Assembly: GCF_900129275.1 (NCBI RefSeq)
Contig: NZ_FQUX01000010.1
Span: 1-64,000 of the forward strand
Direction of reading: 5' to 3'
DNA: 64,000 bases
Source: Arenibacter palladensis
GTDB taxonomy: Bacteria; Bacteroidota; Bacteroidia; Flavobacteriales; Flavobacteriaceae
Under the pieces are notes generated by a model that saw only the letters and a list, made by a program, of their open reading frames with translations, searched no databases and was not told the origin of the DNA. The translations under genes and the position numbers were made by a program. Numbering within the stretch: position 1 is the stretch's first letter; every line of letters begins with the position of its first letter. Below are positions 30,758 through 40,049 of the stretch, piece after piece.

Positions 30758-33067
30758 CTAGGATAAATGTTTTTTAAGCTTAATGACCACCGATTTGGAA
30801 GTAGGGGTATTGCTTTTATCGGCAGTGCTGTTTAATGGTACTAGGACATTGGCCTCGGGAAAATAGGTGGCACAGCATTTTTCAGGGATATTGTAAGGCA
30901 AAACGATGAACTTCGGTGCTACCCGTTCCGTATTGTTGTGGAAATTGTAAAGGTCTACCAAATCCCTATCCTTGAGATGGTAACTTTTAATATCCTTGGG
31001 ATGCATTAATATAACCCTCCGTTCATTGAATATGCCCCTATAGCGATCATTCAGTCCATAAATGGTGGTGTTAAATTGATCATGGCTCCTTATGGTCATC
31101 ATTAAAAGCTCACCTTCGTCCAATACAATGGCCTCACTATAGGATATACTGAAATTGGCCTTCCCACTTGTGGTATTATAGGAATTGTCCCTTGCCCCGT
31201 TGGGCAAATAAAAGCCGGAAGGCTGTCTTACCCTTTGGTTGTAGTTTTCAAATCCGGGAATGCATTCCTCGATACTGTTCCTGATATGGTCGTAATGTTG
31301 CATATATTTTGGCCAGTCTACTTTGGAATTTTTTAGGGTGGCCATGGCCAATTGGCAAACAATGGCAGGTTCGCTTAGCATCTTGGACGATATGGGCTTA
31401 AGACCTCCCTTGGAGCTGTGAACAACCCCCATGGAATTTTCAACACTTACAAACTGTAATTCGCTATTAATATGGTCTTCGTCCGTTCTGCCCAAGCAGG
31501 GTAAAATTATGGCCTCCTTACCATGAATAAGGTGACTGCGGTTAAGCTTGGTGGACACCTGTACGGTTAGGTCGCATTTTTGAAGTGCCTCTGCCGTAAA
31601 TAGGGTATCTGGGGTTGCGGAAAGAAAATTACCGCCCATGGCAAAAAACACCCGGGCCTTGCCGGAATGCATGGCTTTAATACTTTCTACGGTATCAAAT
31701 CCATGTTTGCGCGGTGGGTTGAAACGGAATAATTTCTCCAGCCGGTCCAAAAATGATTGTGAGGGCTTTTCGTAAATACCCATAGTTCGGTCTCCCTGCA
31801 CATTACTGTGACCACGTACCGGGCAGGTACCGGCACCTGGTTTTCCGATACTTCCTTTTAAGAGTAAAAGGTTTACGACCTCTTTGATGGTATTTACCGA
31901 ATTCTTATGTTGGGTAAGGCCCATAGCCCAGCATGCAATAATCTTATTGGTGTTGCACAGAATATTGGCTACTCTTTGTAACGTTTGCAGGGGAATACCG
32001 CATTCGGCAATTAAATTGTTTAGGTCTAGTGTTCTTATGTGCGTTAGGTAATCTTCAAAACCTTGGGTTTTTTCTTTTATAAAATCCAAATCACAAACAG
32101 CCCCAGGACGTTTATCCTCCTCGATCATCATAAGTTTTACCAAGGCCTGAAGGAGTGCCATATCCCCATTTATTTTTACCTGAAGGTATAGATCCGTTAA
32201 TTTCGACCTTATTCCAAGGGCACCTTTTATTTCCTGGGGATTGTTGAAATTTAACAATCCGGTTTCAATGATCGGATTAATTGAGATTATGGTAGCGCCA
32301 TTTTCTTTGGCTTTTTTGAGGGCACTGAGCATTCTAGGGTGATTGGTGCCCGGATTTTGCCCCAGGATCAGGATAACCTCAGTTTCGTAAAAATCTTCTA
32401 GTTTTACAGAGCCTTTGCCTATGCCCAAGGTATCAGTAAGGGCAACGCCACTACTTTCATGACACATATTGCTACAGTCCGGCATATTGTTGGTGCCGTA
32501 TTCCCGAACAAAAAGCTGGTATAGGAAGGCAGCCTCATTGCTTGTCCTTCCCGAGGTGTAAAATATAGCCTCGTCTGGACTTTTTAACCTGTTTAGATGT
32601 TTTGCGATTTTGGAGAAAGCCCCTTCCCAACTTATTTCTTGATAGTGATCTGAGCCTTCCGGCAAGTACATAGGCTGCGCCAACCTACCTTTTTTTCCTA
32701 TTTCATAATCTGAAAGCATGGAAAGTTGGGAAACACTATTTTTAGCGAAAAAGGCGGCATCCAGTTTTTTGGTAGTGGCTTCTTCGGCAATGGCCTTGGC
32801 GCCATTTTCGCAATATTCGGCTATAGCGCTTCGCTCATCATCCGGATCTGGCCAGGCACAGCCAGGACAATCAATTCCACCCTTTTGGTTGAGGTTGGCA
32901 AGTGCTTTTAATCCTCGACCGAGTCCCATTTCCCCAAATACATGTTTTGCAGAGGAGATAACCGCAGGAATACCAGCAGCCACCTTTTTGGGACTTGAAG
33001 TTTTAAGACCGGTTAATTTTGCCGGTGATGTAGGTTCGGGATATGATTTTTCAGGGTCGTCTGCCAT
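30758..33067 (-). CDS. FdhF/YdeP-type molybdopterin oxidoreductase
   Basis: The 769-residue protein resembles E. coli YdeP, with the motif CPGCAWPDP (Cys67, Cys70), a possible molybdenum-ligand region DCSNMCHESSG (Cys198, Cys202) and the C-terminal dinucleotide-binding domain. It lacks the N-terminal four-cysteine [4Fe-4S] signature of classical formate dehydrogenase, so its electron path differs. The start overlaps the stop of the DUF7009-like gene by one base, and fdhD lies upstream. Substrate unknown; the formate label is by family only. Confidence 0.88.
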   Translation of the reverse strand: MADDPEKSYPEPTSPAKLTGLKTSSPKKVAAGIPAVISSAKHVFGEMGLGRGLKALANLNQKGGIDCPGCAWPDPDDERSAIAEYCENGAKAIAEEATTKKLDAAFFAKNSVSQLSMLSDYEIGKKGRLAQPMYLPEGSDHYQEISWEGAFSKIAKHLNRLKSPDEAIFYTSGRTSNEAAFLYQLFVREYGTNNMPDCSNMCHESSGVALTDTLGIGKGSVKLEDFYETEVILILGQNPGTNHPRMLSALKKAKENGATIISINPIIETGLLNFNNPQEIKGALGIRSKLTDLYLQVKINGDMALLQALVKLMMIEEDKRPGAVCDLDFIKEKTQGFEDYLTHIRTLDLNNLIAECGIPLQTLQRVANILCNTNKIIACWAMGLTQHKNSVNTIKEVVNLLLLKGSIGKPGAGTCPVRGHSNVQGDRTMGIYEKPSQSFLDRLEKLFRFNPPRKHGFDTVESIKAMHSGKARVFFAMGGNFLSATPDTLFTAEALQKCDLTVQVSTKLNRSHLIHGKEAIILPCLGRTDEDHINSELQFVSVENSMGVVHSSKGGLKPISSKMLSEPAIVCQLAMATLKNSKVDWPKYMQHYDHIRNSIEECIPGFENYNQRVRQPSGFYLPNGARDNSYNTTSGKANFSISYSEAIVLDEGELLMMTIRSHDQFNTTIYGLNDRYRGIFNERRVILMHPKDIKSYHLKDRDLVDLYNFHNNTERVAPKFIVLPYNIPEKCCATYFPEANVLVPLNSTADKSNTPTSKSVVIKLKKHLS

Positions 33068-33441
33068 TATTTTTCGGTTGTTGCCTTGGGGTTGGGGTAA
33101 TTATCCGATTGGTCCTCTACACGCTCATCCAAGCAAACAAAATCCTTTTCCAATAATAAACTAAGCACCTGTCCGTCGTTTAGAACCATCTTGTTTTCAT
33201 AGCCTACCCGATCAATATCTGGCCATGTTAAACTTTCATTCTTAGGTAGATATAGCGTAATGGTGTCTTCTTTAAACTCGGCTTGCAGGCCGGTTATGTT
33301 TTCCTTGGCAGCAACGGCATAGACAAAATTCTTGCCATTAAAAGCGGTCTGTTGCTTGTAGTGGCCGTCTTTCTTCAAAGATTCAACCTCCGAACGGGTA
33401 AGTCTATAACGAACCGAATTTCCTTGTATCCTAATTTTCAT
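33067..33441 (-). CDS. Small DUF7009-like protein of the molybdoenzyme locus
   Basis: This encodes 124 residues with no signal peptide or membrane segment. It starts MKIRIQGNSVRYRLTRSEV and ends in a polar tail. From memory it resembles DUF7009, a family found beside FdhF-like and FdhD genes in flavobacteria. The stop overlaps the start of the molybdoenzyme gene (TAATG), so translation is probably coupled. A role in assembly or maturation of that enzyme is inferred from position. Confidence 0.7.
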   Translation of the reverse strand: MKIRIQGNSVRYRLTRSEVESLKKDGHYKQQTAFNGKNFVYAVAAKENITGLQAEFKEDTITLYLPKNESLTWPDIDRVGYENKMVLNDGQVLSLLLEKDFVCLDERVEDQSDNYPNPKATTEK

Positions 33442-33509
33442 TCAAACAATATTTTAAACCTAATTCTATAAAGTTAGGTATTCGACTATCAGCTTCAAAG
33501 TTTAGATTC

Positions 33510-34343
33510 CTAAATTTTAATCCGTTTCGGGCCAGTGTAGATGTTATATCTGGTTTCGTTTAGAAATCCTATTAAGGTAATATCATGTTCCAAGGCCATT
33601 TCCACGGCCAAACTGGAGGGAGCTCCCACTGCCATAATAAAATGAATACCTGCCATGGCTGCTTTTTGTATCAATTCGAAGCTGGCGCGACCGCTCAGAA
33701 ACAATAAATGCTGATCCAAGGGCAAAAGGTCCTGGGTAACTAAATGGCCAATTATTTTGTCCAAAGCGTTATGTCTTCCAACATCCTCGCGTATGGTAAT
33801 CAATTCGCCATTAACATTGAACAATGCAGCTGCATGTATCCCTCCGGTATTGTTAAAAATATTTTGCTCTTGCTTTAGAATGCCGGGAAAGGATTTAATA
33901 AGATTTTTATCGACCTGAAAATCAGCCAGGGAAGGAGGTAAGCGACAGATAGTTTTTATGGCATCTATACTGGCTTTGCCGCAAACACCGCAGCTACTAC
34001 TAGTGTAGAAATGTCGTTCCAGTTTACCAAGATCTATATTTTCGGAATTATTTAGTTGGACATTTATACTGTTTTCACCAAGGATGATCCCTTTAATTTG
34101 ATCTGAAGCTTGAATAATGCCCTCGGTAAAAAGAAATCCAATGGCCAAGTCCTGATCATGACCTGGCGTTCTCATAGTAATGGAAATATTTTTATTGGTA
34201 ATGGGGGATTCTGGTTCTAAAATACTGATACTGATTTGTAATGGCTCCTCAACAGCTATATCATCCATATGTTCCACAAAATCATCTCCCAATACCTTGA
34301 TAATTTTTTTTGAAACTATAGATTTATCTTTTTCCTGAATCAT
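33510..34343 (-). CDS. fdhD: Formate dehydrogenase accessory sulfurtransferase FdhD
   Basis: The 277-residue product has the double-cysteine sulfur-carrying motif SCGVCGKAS (Cys118, Cys121) and the GRHNALDKIIG region. FdhD passes sulfur to the molybdenum cofactor of FdhF-type enzymes, which fits the oxidoreductase two genes downstream. The upstream nucleotidase gene ends only nine bases away, so the whole 36031-30758 block may be one transcript. Confidence 0.95.
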   Translation of the reverse strand: MIQEKDKSIVSKKIIKVLGDDFVEHMDDIAVEEPLQISISILEPESPITNKNISITMRTPGHDQDLAIGFLFTEGIIQASDQIKGIILGENSINVQLNNSENIDLGKLERHFYTSSSCGVCGKASIDAIKTICRLPPSLADFQVDKNLIKSFPGILKQEQNIFNNTGGIHAAALFNVNGELITIREDVGRHNALDKIIGHLVTQDLLPLDQHLLFLSGRASFELIQKAAMAGIHFIMAVGAPSSLAVEMALEHDITLIGFLNETRYNIYTGPKRIKI

Positions 34344-34352
34344 AATATGGGG

Positions 34353-35264
34353 TTATACCTTAATGGATACTCCATCAGCACCGTTTTGCTTGCCTTCGTC
34401 GAAATAAAAATCGATTCTACCTAAATTAATACCGAAGCAGCCTACTTGGTTTACTAATATTTGTTTGTTTTTTCTATTGTTAACTATGGTGGGCCTATCC
34501 AAAAATGTATGTGTATGCCCGCCAATAATTAGGTCAATGTTCTCTGTTCTTGCCGCTAACTTTAAGTCATCGGGTTTTTGAGGGTTTTGATATTGATATC
34601 CTAAATGGGACAGACAAATAATTAAATCACATTTTTCCTCATCTTTTAAGGTCCGGCTCACATCTTGTGCAATTTCTATGGGGTCTAGATAAACTGTTTC
34701 TTGGTACAGCTTTTTGGACACCAGACCCGCGAGCTCTATTCCCAATCCAAAAACCCCAATCTTAATTCCATCTACCATATATATTTTATATGGTTGTACA
34801 TGACTGTCCATTAGGGTATTGGTAAAGTCGTAATTGGCAGATAAAAAATCAAAGGAGGCATAGGGCAGTTGGGCATACAGGCCATTAAGGCCATTGTCAA
34901 AATCGTGATTGCCAATGGTAGCGGCATCATATTTTAACATGCTCATTAGTTTAAATTCCAATTCTCCCCCATAAAAATTGAAGTAGGGTGTCCCCTGAAA
35001 GATATCCCCTGCGTCAAATAACAGGGTATTAGGGTTTTCTTTTCTAATTTGATCCACCAAAGTTGCCCTTCTTGCCAGGCCGCCCAAGTTGGGATAGGCG
35101 GAATGGTTGTTGGGAAAGGGGTCTATATGGCTATGTACATCGTTGGTATGCAAGATAGTAATGTGCTTTTTCCCGGAATTTTGGCAAGAATTCATGGATA
35201 GCCCACCTATGCCAATAAATGCGGCAGAGGCTGCTGTACCCGATATAAATTTTCTACGTTCCAT
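34353..35264 (-). CDS. Exported metallophosphatase (5'-nucleotidase catalytic half)
   Basis: The 303-residue protein begins MERRKFISGTAASAAF, a twin-arginine type signal, followed by a lipobox-like SMNSC. The catalytic UshA-like metallophosphoesterase domain follows, with HTNDVHSH, GNHDFDNG and GGHTHTF. It lacks the C-terminal substrate-binding domain, which is encoded by the preceding gene at 35267-36031 with a two-base gap. Together the pair probably forms a periplasmic or surface 5'-nucleotidase. Confidence 0.9.
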   Translation of the reverse strand: MERRKFISGTAASAAFIGIGGLSMNSCQNSGKKHITILHTNDVHSHIDPFPNNHSAYPNLGGLARRATLVDQIRKENPNTLLFDAGDIFQGTPYFNFYGGELEFKLMSMLKYDAATIGNHDFDNGLNGLYAQLPYASFDFLSANYDFTNTLMDSHVQPYKIYMVDGIKIGVFGLGIELAGLVSKKLYQETVYLDPIEIAQDVSRTLKDEEKCDLIICLSHLGYQYQNPQKPDDLKLAARTENIDLIIGGHTHTFLDRPTIVNNRKNKQILVNQVGCFGINLGRIDFYFDEGKQNGADGVSIKV

Positions 35265-35266
35265 AA

Positions 35267-36031
35267 TTAATTAATTTGCAAAAACCGGTCATCCGTAACC
35301 GCACTAAGGGTGTCTATTTTCTTAAAATAATCAATCAGTGTATTTCTGATTAGATAATCTGAATCCGTCAAAGTAAGGTATTCTTTTAAAAAATCCATTT
35401 TATCACCACCAGTGATCAAATAATCCGAGGTGGCAACATAATAAGTCCTGTTTTCGTCAAATGGTTTCCCCTGAATGTTTACCGCTTGCAAACTTTTATT
35501 TTTATCCACGATTATCTGAATCCCGGAAATAGGGTGGGCAACGCTGGACTTTGTTAAGAACGATACCATTGCCCTAATTGCCTTGCCGTCCAATTCGGCA
35601 ATAACTATCGAGTTTTCAAAAGGCATGACTTCATAGGCCGTACGTTCGGTAATGTCCCCTTGTGAAATTACGGATCGGATACTGCCAAAGTTAAGAAGTA
35701 CAAAATCTATTTGTTTCCCGGTTCTGGCGGCAAAAACAGGATTTACTTCCTGCATTACAATGTCTGCCATTAAATTGCCGGCGGGAGAATTCAATGTACC
35801 CTCTGTTTTGGATATCGCTTTTGGGGCGTAGGCCAAAACACTGTCCAATACCTCATTGATTCTGTTGCGATATGGGGCAATGACGTTTTCTACGGAGTCT
35901 TTTGGTGTAGCAGCGTAATTGATCTGAATCCTTTGACCCTCAATATTTCTGAGCTTGGGAACGGATTCCTTGCAACTCTGCGCGAGCAGTAATGTTGCAA
36001 TTATAACAAAATGTTTGTTTTTTAAATCCAT
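35267..36031 (-). CDS. 5'-nucleotidase C-terminal domain lipoprotein
   Basis: The 254-residue product has a lipoprotein signal (LLLAQSC, cysteine near residue 20) and then a 5_nucleotid_C domain, recognisable by NLMADIVMQ, LLNFGSIRSVIS, the PFENSIVI segment and TYYVATSDYL. On its own it has no catalytic metal site; it would supply nucleotide recognition to the metallophosphatase encoded two bases downstream. It is the first gene of its minus-strand block. Confidence 0.9.
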   Translation of the reverse strand: MDLKNKHFVIIATLLLAQSCKESVPKLRNIEGQRIQINYAATPKDSVENVIAPYRNRINEVLDSVLAYAPKAISKTEGTLNSPAGNLMADIVMQEVNPVFAARTGKQIDFVLLNFGSIRSVISQGDITERTAYEVMPFENSIVIAELDGKAIRAMVSFLTKSSVAHPISGIQIIVDKNKSLQAVNIQGKPFDENRTYYVATSDYLITGGDKMDFLKEYLTLTDSDYLIRNTLIDYFKKIDTLSAVTDDRFLQIN

Positions 36032-36047
36032 ATACTTCTTACCTTCG
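36014..36047 (+). promoter_or_regulatory. Promoter of the DUF6913-dapA unit
   Basis: TTTG (36014-36017), a 22-base spacer and TACCTTCG (36040-36047) fit the Bacteroidota promoter with one mismatch in the -7 element. The -33 part overlaps the start of the divergent nucleotidase gene. Confidence 0.45.
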
Positions 36048-36102
36048 TATAAATATTGAGGTGATATTATTTACATTTACAATCTTGAAAATGTAAAAAT
36101 AC

Positions 36103-36639
36103 ATGTTTTTAAAAACGCTTAAGGAAAAAATTAAATTTAGGGCAGGTAAAAAGTTTTTACAACGGGGCTTGACCACCCCGCCCGAAACCATTAATAGGGA
36201 GAAGGGCATAAGTTCTGTGGGTTGTATTGTTGATTTGGACGAGTTTGAAAATGCCAATGCTTTTTATGAGTTTGTGGATGAATTTTCCTTAAGGCCCAAT
36301 TCCGTGAAAATAATTGGGTACAAGAAATATTACGATAAAAATTCCCCTTATTCAACTCCAGTTTTTTCCGACAAGGATTTGGGTTGGAAAGCAAATATTG
36401 AAAACAGCTATGCCTTGGAGTTTTTAAACAGGGAATATGACCTTTTGGTTAATTATTATACGGATGAAAAATTATTATTACAGTTAATGACGTTAAAGAC
36501 CAAAGCCAGGTTAAAGGTGGGTTTTGGAAGTGTGGATAAAAATTTAAATGATTTGATATTGAATACTCCCATCAAGGATTTCCAAACTTTTAAGAAGGAG
36601 TTACGGAAATATTTAAGGGTTTTAAATGAGATTAAATAA
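36103..36639 (+). CDS. DUF6913-like protein
   Basis: The 178-residue protein starts [12 protein letters not shown], with a basic amphipathic helix, then [18 protein letters not shown] and [14 protein letters not shown]. It has no signal peptide or membrane segment. From memory it fits DUF6913, known in flavobacteria just upstream of dapA. The stop TAA overlaps the dapA ATG, so translation may be coupled. Function unknown. Confidence 0.75.
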   Translation: MFLKTLKEKIKFRAGKKFLQRGLTTPPETINREKGISSVGCIVDLDEFENANAFYEFVDEFSLRPNSVKIIGYKKYYDKNSPYSTPVFSDKDLGWKANIENSYALEFLNREYDLLVNYYTDEKLLLQLMTLKTKARLKVGFGSVDKNLNDLILNTPIKDFQTFKKELRKYLRVLNEIK

Positions 36640-37529
36640 TGGAACAGTTAGTTGGAACGGGTGTTGCCCTGGTGACTCCTTTTAAGGAGGATTTTTCTAT
36701 AGATACGATAGCTTTGGCAAAAATCGTAAATTATTGTGTGGATGGTGGAGTGGATTATTTGGTGGTTTTAGGAACTACCGGAGAGTCTGTAGTGCTGTCC
36801 AAAAAAGAAAAACAGCTGGTTATAGATACCATTGTGGATGCCAATGCCGGTAGACTTCCATTGGTTTTGGGCGTGGGTAGTAACAATACTGCGGCCGTTG
36901 TTGAAGAACTACAGGATACCGATCTAACGGATTTTGTAGCAATTTTATCGGTTTCACCATATTATAATAGACCAACCCAAGAGGGAATATATCAGCATTT
37001 TAAAGCTATTTCATTGGCCTCGCCCAAGCCTATTATTTTGTATAATGTACCGGGTAGGACGGGGAGCAATATGTTGCCCGAAACGGTATTGAGATTGGCG
37101 AACGACTTTAATAATATTGTTGGTATTAAGGAGGCTTGTGGCGATATGGTGCAAATTATGCGTACCATTAAGGATAAACCTGCTAATTTTATGGTAATTT
37201 CTGGAGATGATTTTACCGCACTTTCCACGGTATTGGCCGGTGGTTCAGGAGTAATATCTGTTTTGGGACAAGGACTACCTTCGGAATTTTCCCAAATGAT
37301 ACGATTTGGATTGGCGGGCCAGGTTAAAGAAGCCTTTGCGTTGCACTATGCCATTCAGGACGGGATGGATTTAATTTTCAAAGAAGGCAACCCTGCAGGT
37401 ATTAAAGCCTTGCTGGAGGCCGTTGGCCTAGGGACGGCAGTTGTAAGGTTGCCATTGGTAGAAGCCACTGCAACGCTAAAAAAGACGATCAAGAGTTTTT
37501 TGAACACCTTGCTTAAGACAATGGTTTAG
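36639..37529 (+). CDS. dapA: 4-hydroxy-tetrahydrodipicolinate synthase
   Basis: The 296-residue TIM-barrel protein has the GTTGES loop (45-50), Tyr135 in [10 protein letters not shown] and the Schiff-base Lys164 in VGIKEACGD. It condenses pyruvate with aspartate semialdehyde, the first committed step towards diaminopimelate and lysine. It overlaps the DUF6913 gene by one base. bamD follows with its own promoter. Confidence 0.96.
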   Translation: MEQLVGTGVALVTPFKEDFSIDTIALAKIVNYCVDGGVDYLVVLGTTGESVVLSKKEKQLVIDTIVDANAGRLPLVLGVGSNNTAAVVEELQDTDLTDFVAILSVSPYYNRPTQEGIYQHFKAISLASPKPIILYNVPGRTGSNMLPETVLRLANDFNNIVGIKEACGDMVQIMRTIKDKPANFMVISGDDFTALSTVLAGGSGVISVLGQGLPSEFSQMIRFGLAGQVKEAFALHYAIQDGMDLIFKEGNPAGIKALLEAVGLGTAVVRLPLVEATATLKKTIKSFLNTLLKTMV

Positions 37530-37658
37530 TAAAATAAAACCATCTGTTACAGGATTTTTTGTCAACAAAGTTAAAACTTGCACAAAAATGTTGTGGTTGG
37601 TAAAGAGGCGGGCTATTTTAGCGCGATAAAAATGTTTTTTATATCCGTTTAGAATCCT

Positions 37659-37666
37659 TAATTTTG
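37659..37666 (+). promoter_or_regulatory. Promoter -7 element of bamD
   Basis: TAATTTTG followed by C is a perfect Bacteroidota -7 element. The predicted transcript start is near 37673, just after the upstream ATG at 37671, which supports the downstream ATG at 37683 as the real start. Confidence 0.65.
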
Positions 37667-37682
37667 CAAAATGTTTTTAAAA

Positions 37683-38492
37683 ATGAAGCGTCTATTTTCC
37701 TTTTTATTATTGATCGCCATCCTTGGCTCTTGTAGTGAGTATCAAAAGGTACTTAAAAACGAAGATGTTAAGGCCAAATATGATTTGGCGGAAAAATTCT
37801 ATGATGCCGGTGATTTTAAAAGGGCCAACCGCTTGTTGGAACAGATTGCTCCAAAATATATAGGTAAGCCACAAGGGGAACGTGTTATGTACTTTCTTGC
37901 GGATTCTTATTTCCAGACCAAGGACTACAATATGGCAGGTTACCAGTTCGAAAGGTTCCTGAAATCGTATCCTAAAAGTGATAAGGCTGTAGAGGCTGGG
38001 TTTTATGGAGCTAAGAGTTATTATGAGCTTTCTCCCAAATATTCTTTGGATCAAACCGATACGGACAAGGCCTTGATAAAGCTTCAAAATTTCATCAACA
38101 CCTACCCGGATTCAGAATTTTTGGTTGAGGCCAACATAATGGCAAGGGAATTAACCACAAAGAAAGAGCGCAAATCCTATGAGATAGCGAAACAGTTCAA
38201 CACTATCGGGGAATTCGATTATACCTTTTTAACACCTGCGGTTACTGCGTTTGACAATTTTATTTCAGACAACCCGGGATCCGTTTATCGCGAAGATGCC
38301 CTATTTTATAAGTTTGATGCATCAACCAATTTGGCGCTTAACAGTTTCGATTATCTTAAAAAAGATAGATTGAATGACGCCAAGGCCGCCTATCTGGCAT
38401 TGAAAAAATCTTTTCCGGAGTCCAAGTATCTTAAGGAAGCCAATAAGACTTTGGAAAAAGTTGAAAAAGAATTAGAAATTTATTCCAAATAA
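37683..38492 (+). CDS. bamD: Outer membrane protein assembly factor BamD
   Basis: From the ATG at 37683 this encodes 269 residues with a lipoprotein signal (FLLLIAILGSC) and five TPR-like helical repeats (from YDLAEKFYDAGDFKRAN onward) ending in a helical tail. BamD is an essential part of the BAM complex that inserts beta-barrel proteins. An ATG four codons earlier lies almost at the predicted transcript start, so it is not used here. It leads a cluster with rpoZ, coaBC, DUF4835 and recN. Confidence 0.93.
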   Translation: MKRLFSFLLLIAILGSCSEYQKVLKNEDVKAKYDLAEKFYDAGDFKRANRLLEQIAPKYIGKPQGERVMYFLADSYFQTKDYNMAGYQFERFLKSYPKSDKAVEAGFYGAKSYYELSPKYSLDQTDTDKALIKLQNFINTYPDSEFLVEANIMARELTTKKERKSYEIAKQFNTIGEFDYTFLTPAVTAFDNFISDNPGSVYREDALFYKFDASTNLALNSFDYLKKDRLNDAKAAYLALKKSFPESKYLKEANKTLEKVEKELEIYSK

Positions 38493-38506
38493 AAATACGA
38501 TTTGAT

Positions 38507-38839
38507 ATGAATATGAACGATTTAAAAAACTCGAAGGCTCCTGTTTCTACGGTGACGATCAATAAAAATGATTTTGATGCCAAGACTGGGAATATCTATG
38601 AGGCTATTTCCATAACCGCCAAGAGAGCTGTTCAGATTAATTCTGAAATTAAAAAAGAGCTTTTGGAGAAGTTGGAAGAGTTTGCCACTTACAGTGATAG
38701 TTTGGAGGAAGTTTTTGAAAACAAGGAGCAGATCGAGGTTTCCAAATTCTACGAAAAATTACCAAAGCCGCATGCATTGGCTGTAAAAGAGTGGTTGGAC
38801 GATAAAATTTATCACAGGAATACAGAGAAAGACGCTTAA
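38507..38839 (+). CDS. rpoZ: DNA-directed RNA polymerase omega subunit (Bacteroidota type)
   Basis: This encodes 110 residues with the omega/RPB6-like core around GNIYEAISITAKRAVQIN, longer than the enterobacterial subunit and with a C-terminal extension that ends in KPHALAVKEWLDDK. Omega helps assemble RNA polymerase by wrapping the beta' tail. It starts 14 bases after bamD and ends four bases before coaBC. Confidence 0.88.
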   Translation: MNMNDLKNSKAPVSTVTINKNDFDAKTGNIYEAISITAKRAVQINSEIKKELLEKLEEFATYSDSLEEVFENKEQIEVSKFYEKLPKPHALAVKEWLDDKIYHRNTEKDA

Positions 38840-38843
38840 AAGG

Positions 38844-40049
38844 ATGTTGGGCGGTAAGAATATACTTTTGGGCATTACTGGGGGTATAGCTGCTTATAAA
38901 ACCACCTTTTTAGTTCGTTTACTTATTAAAGCTGGCGCTAACGTTAAAGTTGTTTTAACGGAAAGCGCCAGCTCTTTTGTTTCCCCCTTAACCCTGGCTA
39001 CCCTGTCCAAGAATGCCGTGCTCTCCTCATTTGTGGATGAAGAAAACGGGAGCGTTTCCTGGAACAATCATGTAGAATTGGGCCTTTGGGCAGATATAGT
39101 CCTTATTGCTCCGGCCACTGCCAATACCTTGTCCAAAATGGCAAATGGCACCTGCGATAATTTATTGATGGCCACATACCTATCGGCTAAATGCCCTGTG
39201 TACTTTGCGCCGGCAATGGACTTGGATATGTATAAACATCCTTCTACTGCAGCAACCTTCAAAAAGTTGATATCTTTTGGGAATATTATGATTCCGGCAA
39301 CCTCAGGAGAGTTGGCCAGTGGATTGATAGGGGAGGGCCGCATGGCCGAACCCGAGGATATTGTTGATTTTCTAAATGATCACCTTGCCAAGGGGCTGCC
39401 TCTTAATGGCAAAAAAGTTTTGATTACGGCCGGTCCCACCTATGAGGCCATTGATCCTGTTAGGTTTATAGGAAATCACTCATCAGGACTAATGGGTTAT
39501 GAATTGGCCAGAAATGCGGCTAATCTGGGGGCCAAGGTGTTCTTGGTATCCGGTCCGTCCCATTTAACCGTGCAACATTCCCAAATAGAACTTATTAAAG
39601 TAACTTCGGCCGATGAAATGTATAAGGCAACCGTGGCCTTGTACCCGGATATGGATATCGTTATTTGTGCTGCTGCGGTAGCCGATTATAGGCCTAAATT
39701 AGTGTCCGATCAGAAAATAAAGAAAACCTCCGATGAATTTACCATTACTTTGGTGAAGAACAAGGACATCCTTTTCTCGTTGGGAGAAATGAAGAAGGAG
39801 CAATATCTGGTTGGTTTTGCACTGGAAACCGAAAATGAAGTGGATAACGCCATAGGAAAATTAAAGCGAAAAAATTTGGATGCCATTGTCTTAAATTCTT
39901 TGAACGATAGCGGTGCAGGCTTTGGAAAATTGACCAATAAAATATCGTTCATAGATAAGAATTTGGATATTAAAACGTTTGAGTTAAAAACCAAGGCAGA
40001 GGTGGCTTTGGATATTTTGAATGAAATCAAGAACAGGATCCATGCGTAA
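38844..40049 (+). CDS. coaBC: Bifunctional phosphopantothenoylcysteine decarboxylase/synthetase
   Basis: The 401-residue protein has an FMN-dependent CoaC half (LLGITGGIAAYK at the start, PAMDLDMY in the middle) and a CoaB half beginning KKVLITAGPTYEAIDPVR with NHSSG after it. The fusion carries out two successive steps of coenzyme A synthesis. coaE, the last step of the same pathway, is also in this window at 45860. The 3' end overlaps the DUF4835 start by eight bases. Confidence 0.96.
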   Translation: MLGGKNILLGITGGIAAYKTTFLVRLLIKAGANVKVVLTESASSFVSPLTLATLSKNAVLSSFVDEENGSVSWNNHVELGLWADIVLIAPATANTLSKMANGTCDNLLMATYLSAKCPVYFAPAMDLDMYKHPSTAATFKKLISFGNIMIPATSGELASGLIGEGRMAEPEDIVDFLNDHLAKGLPLNGKKVLITAGPTYEAIDPVRFIGNHSSGLMGYELARNAANLGAKVFLVSGPSHLTVQHSQIELIKVTSADEMYKATVALYPDMDIVICAAAVADYRPKLVSDQKIKKTSDEFTITLVKNKDILFSLGEMKKEQYLVGFALETENEVDNAIGKLKRKNLDAIVLNSLNDSGAGFGKLTNKISFIDKNLDIKTFELKTKAEVALDILNEIKNRIHA

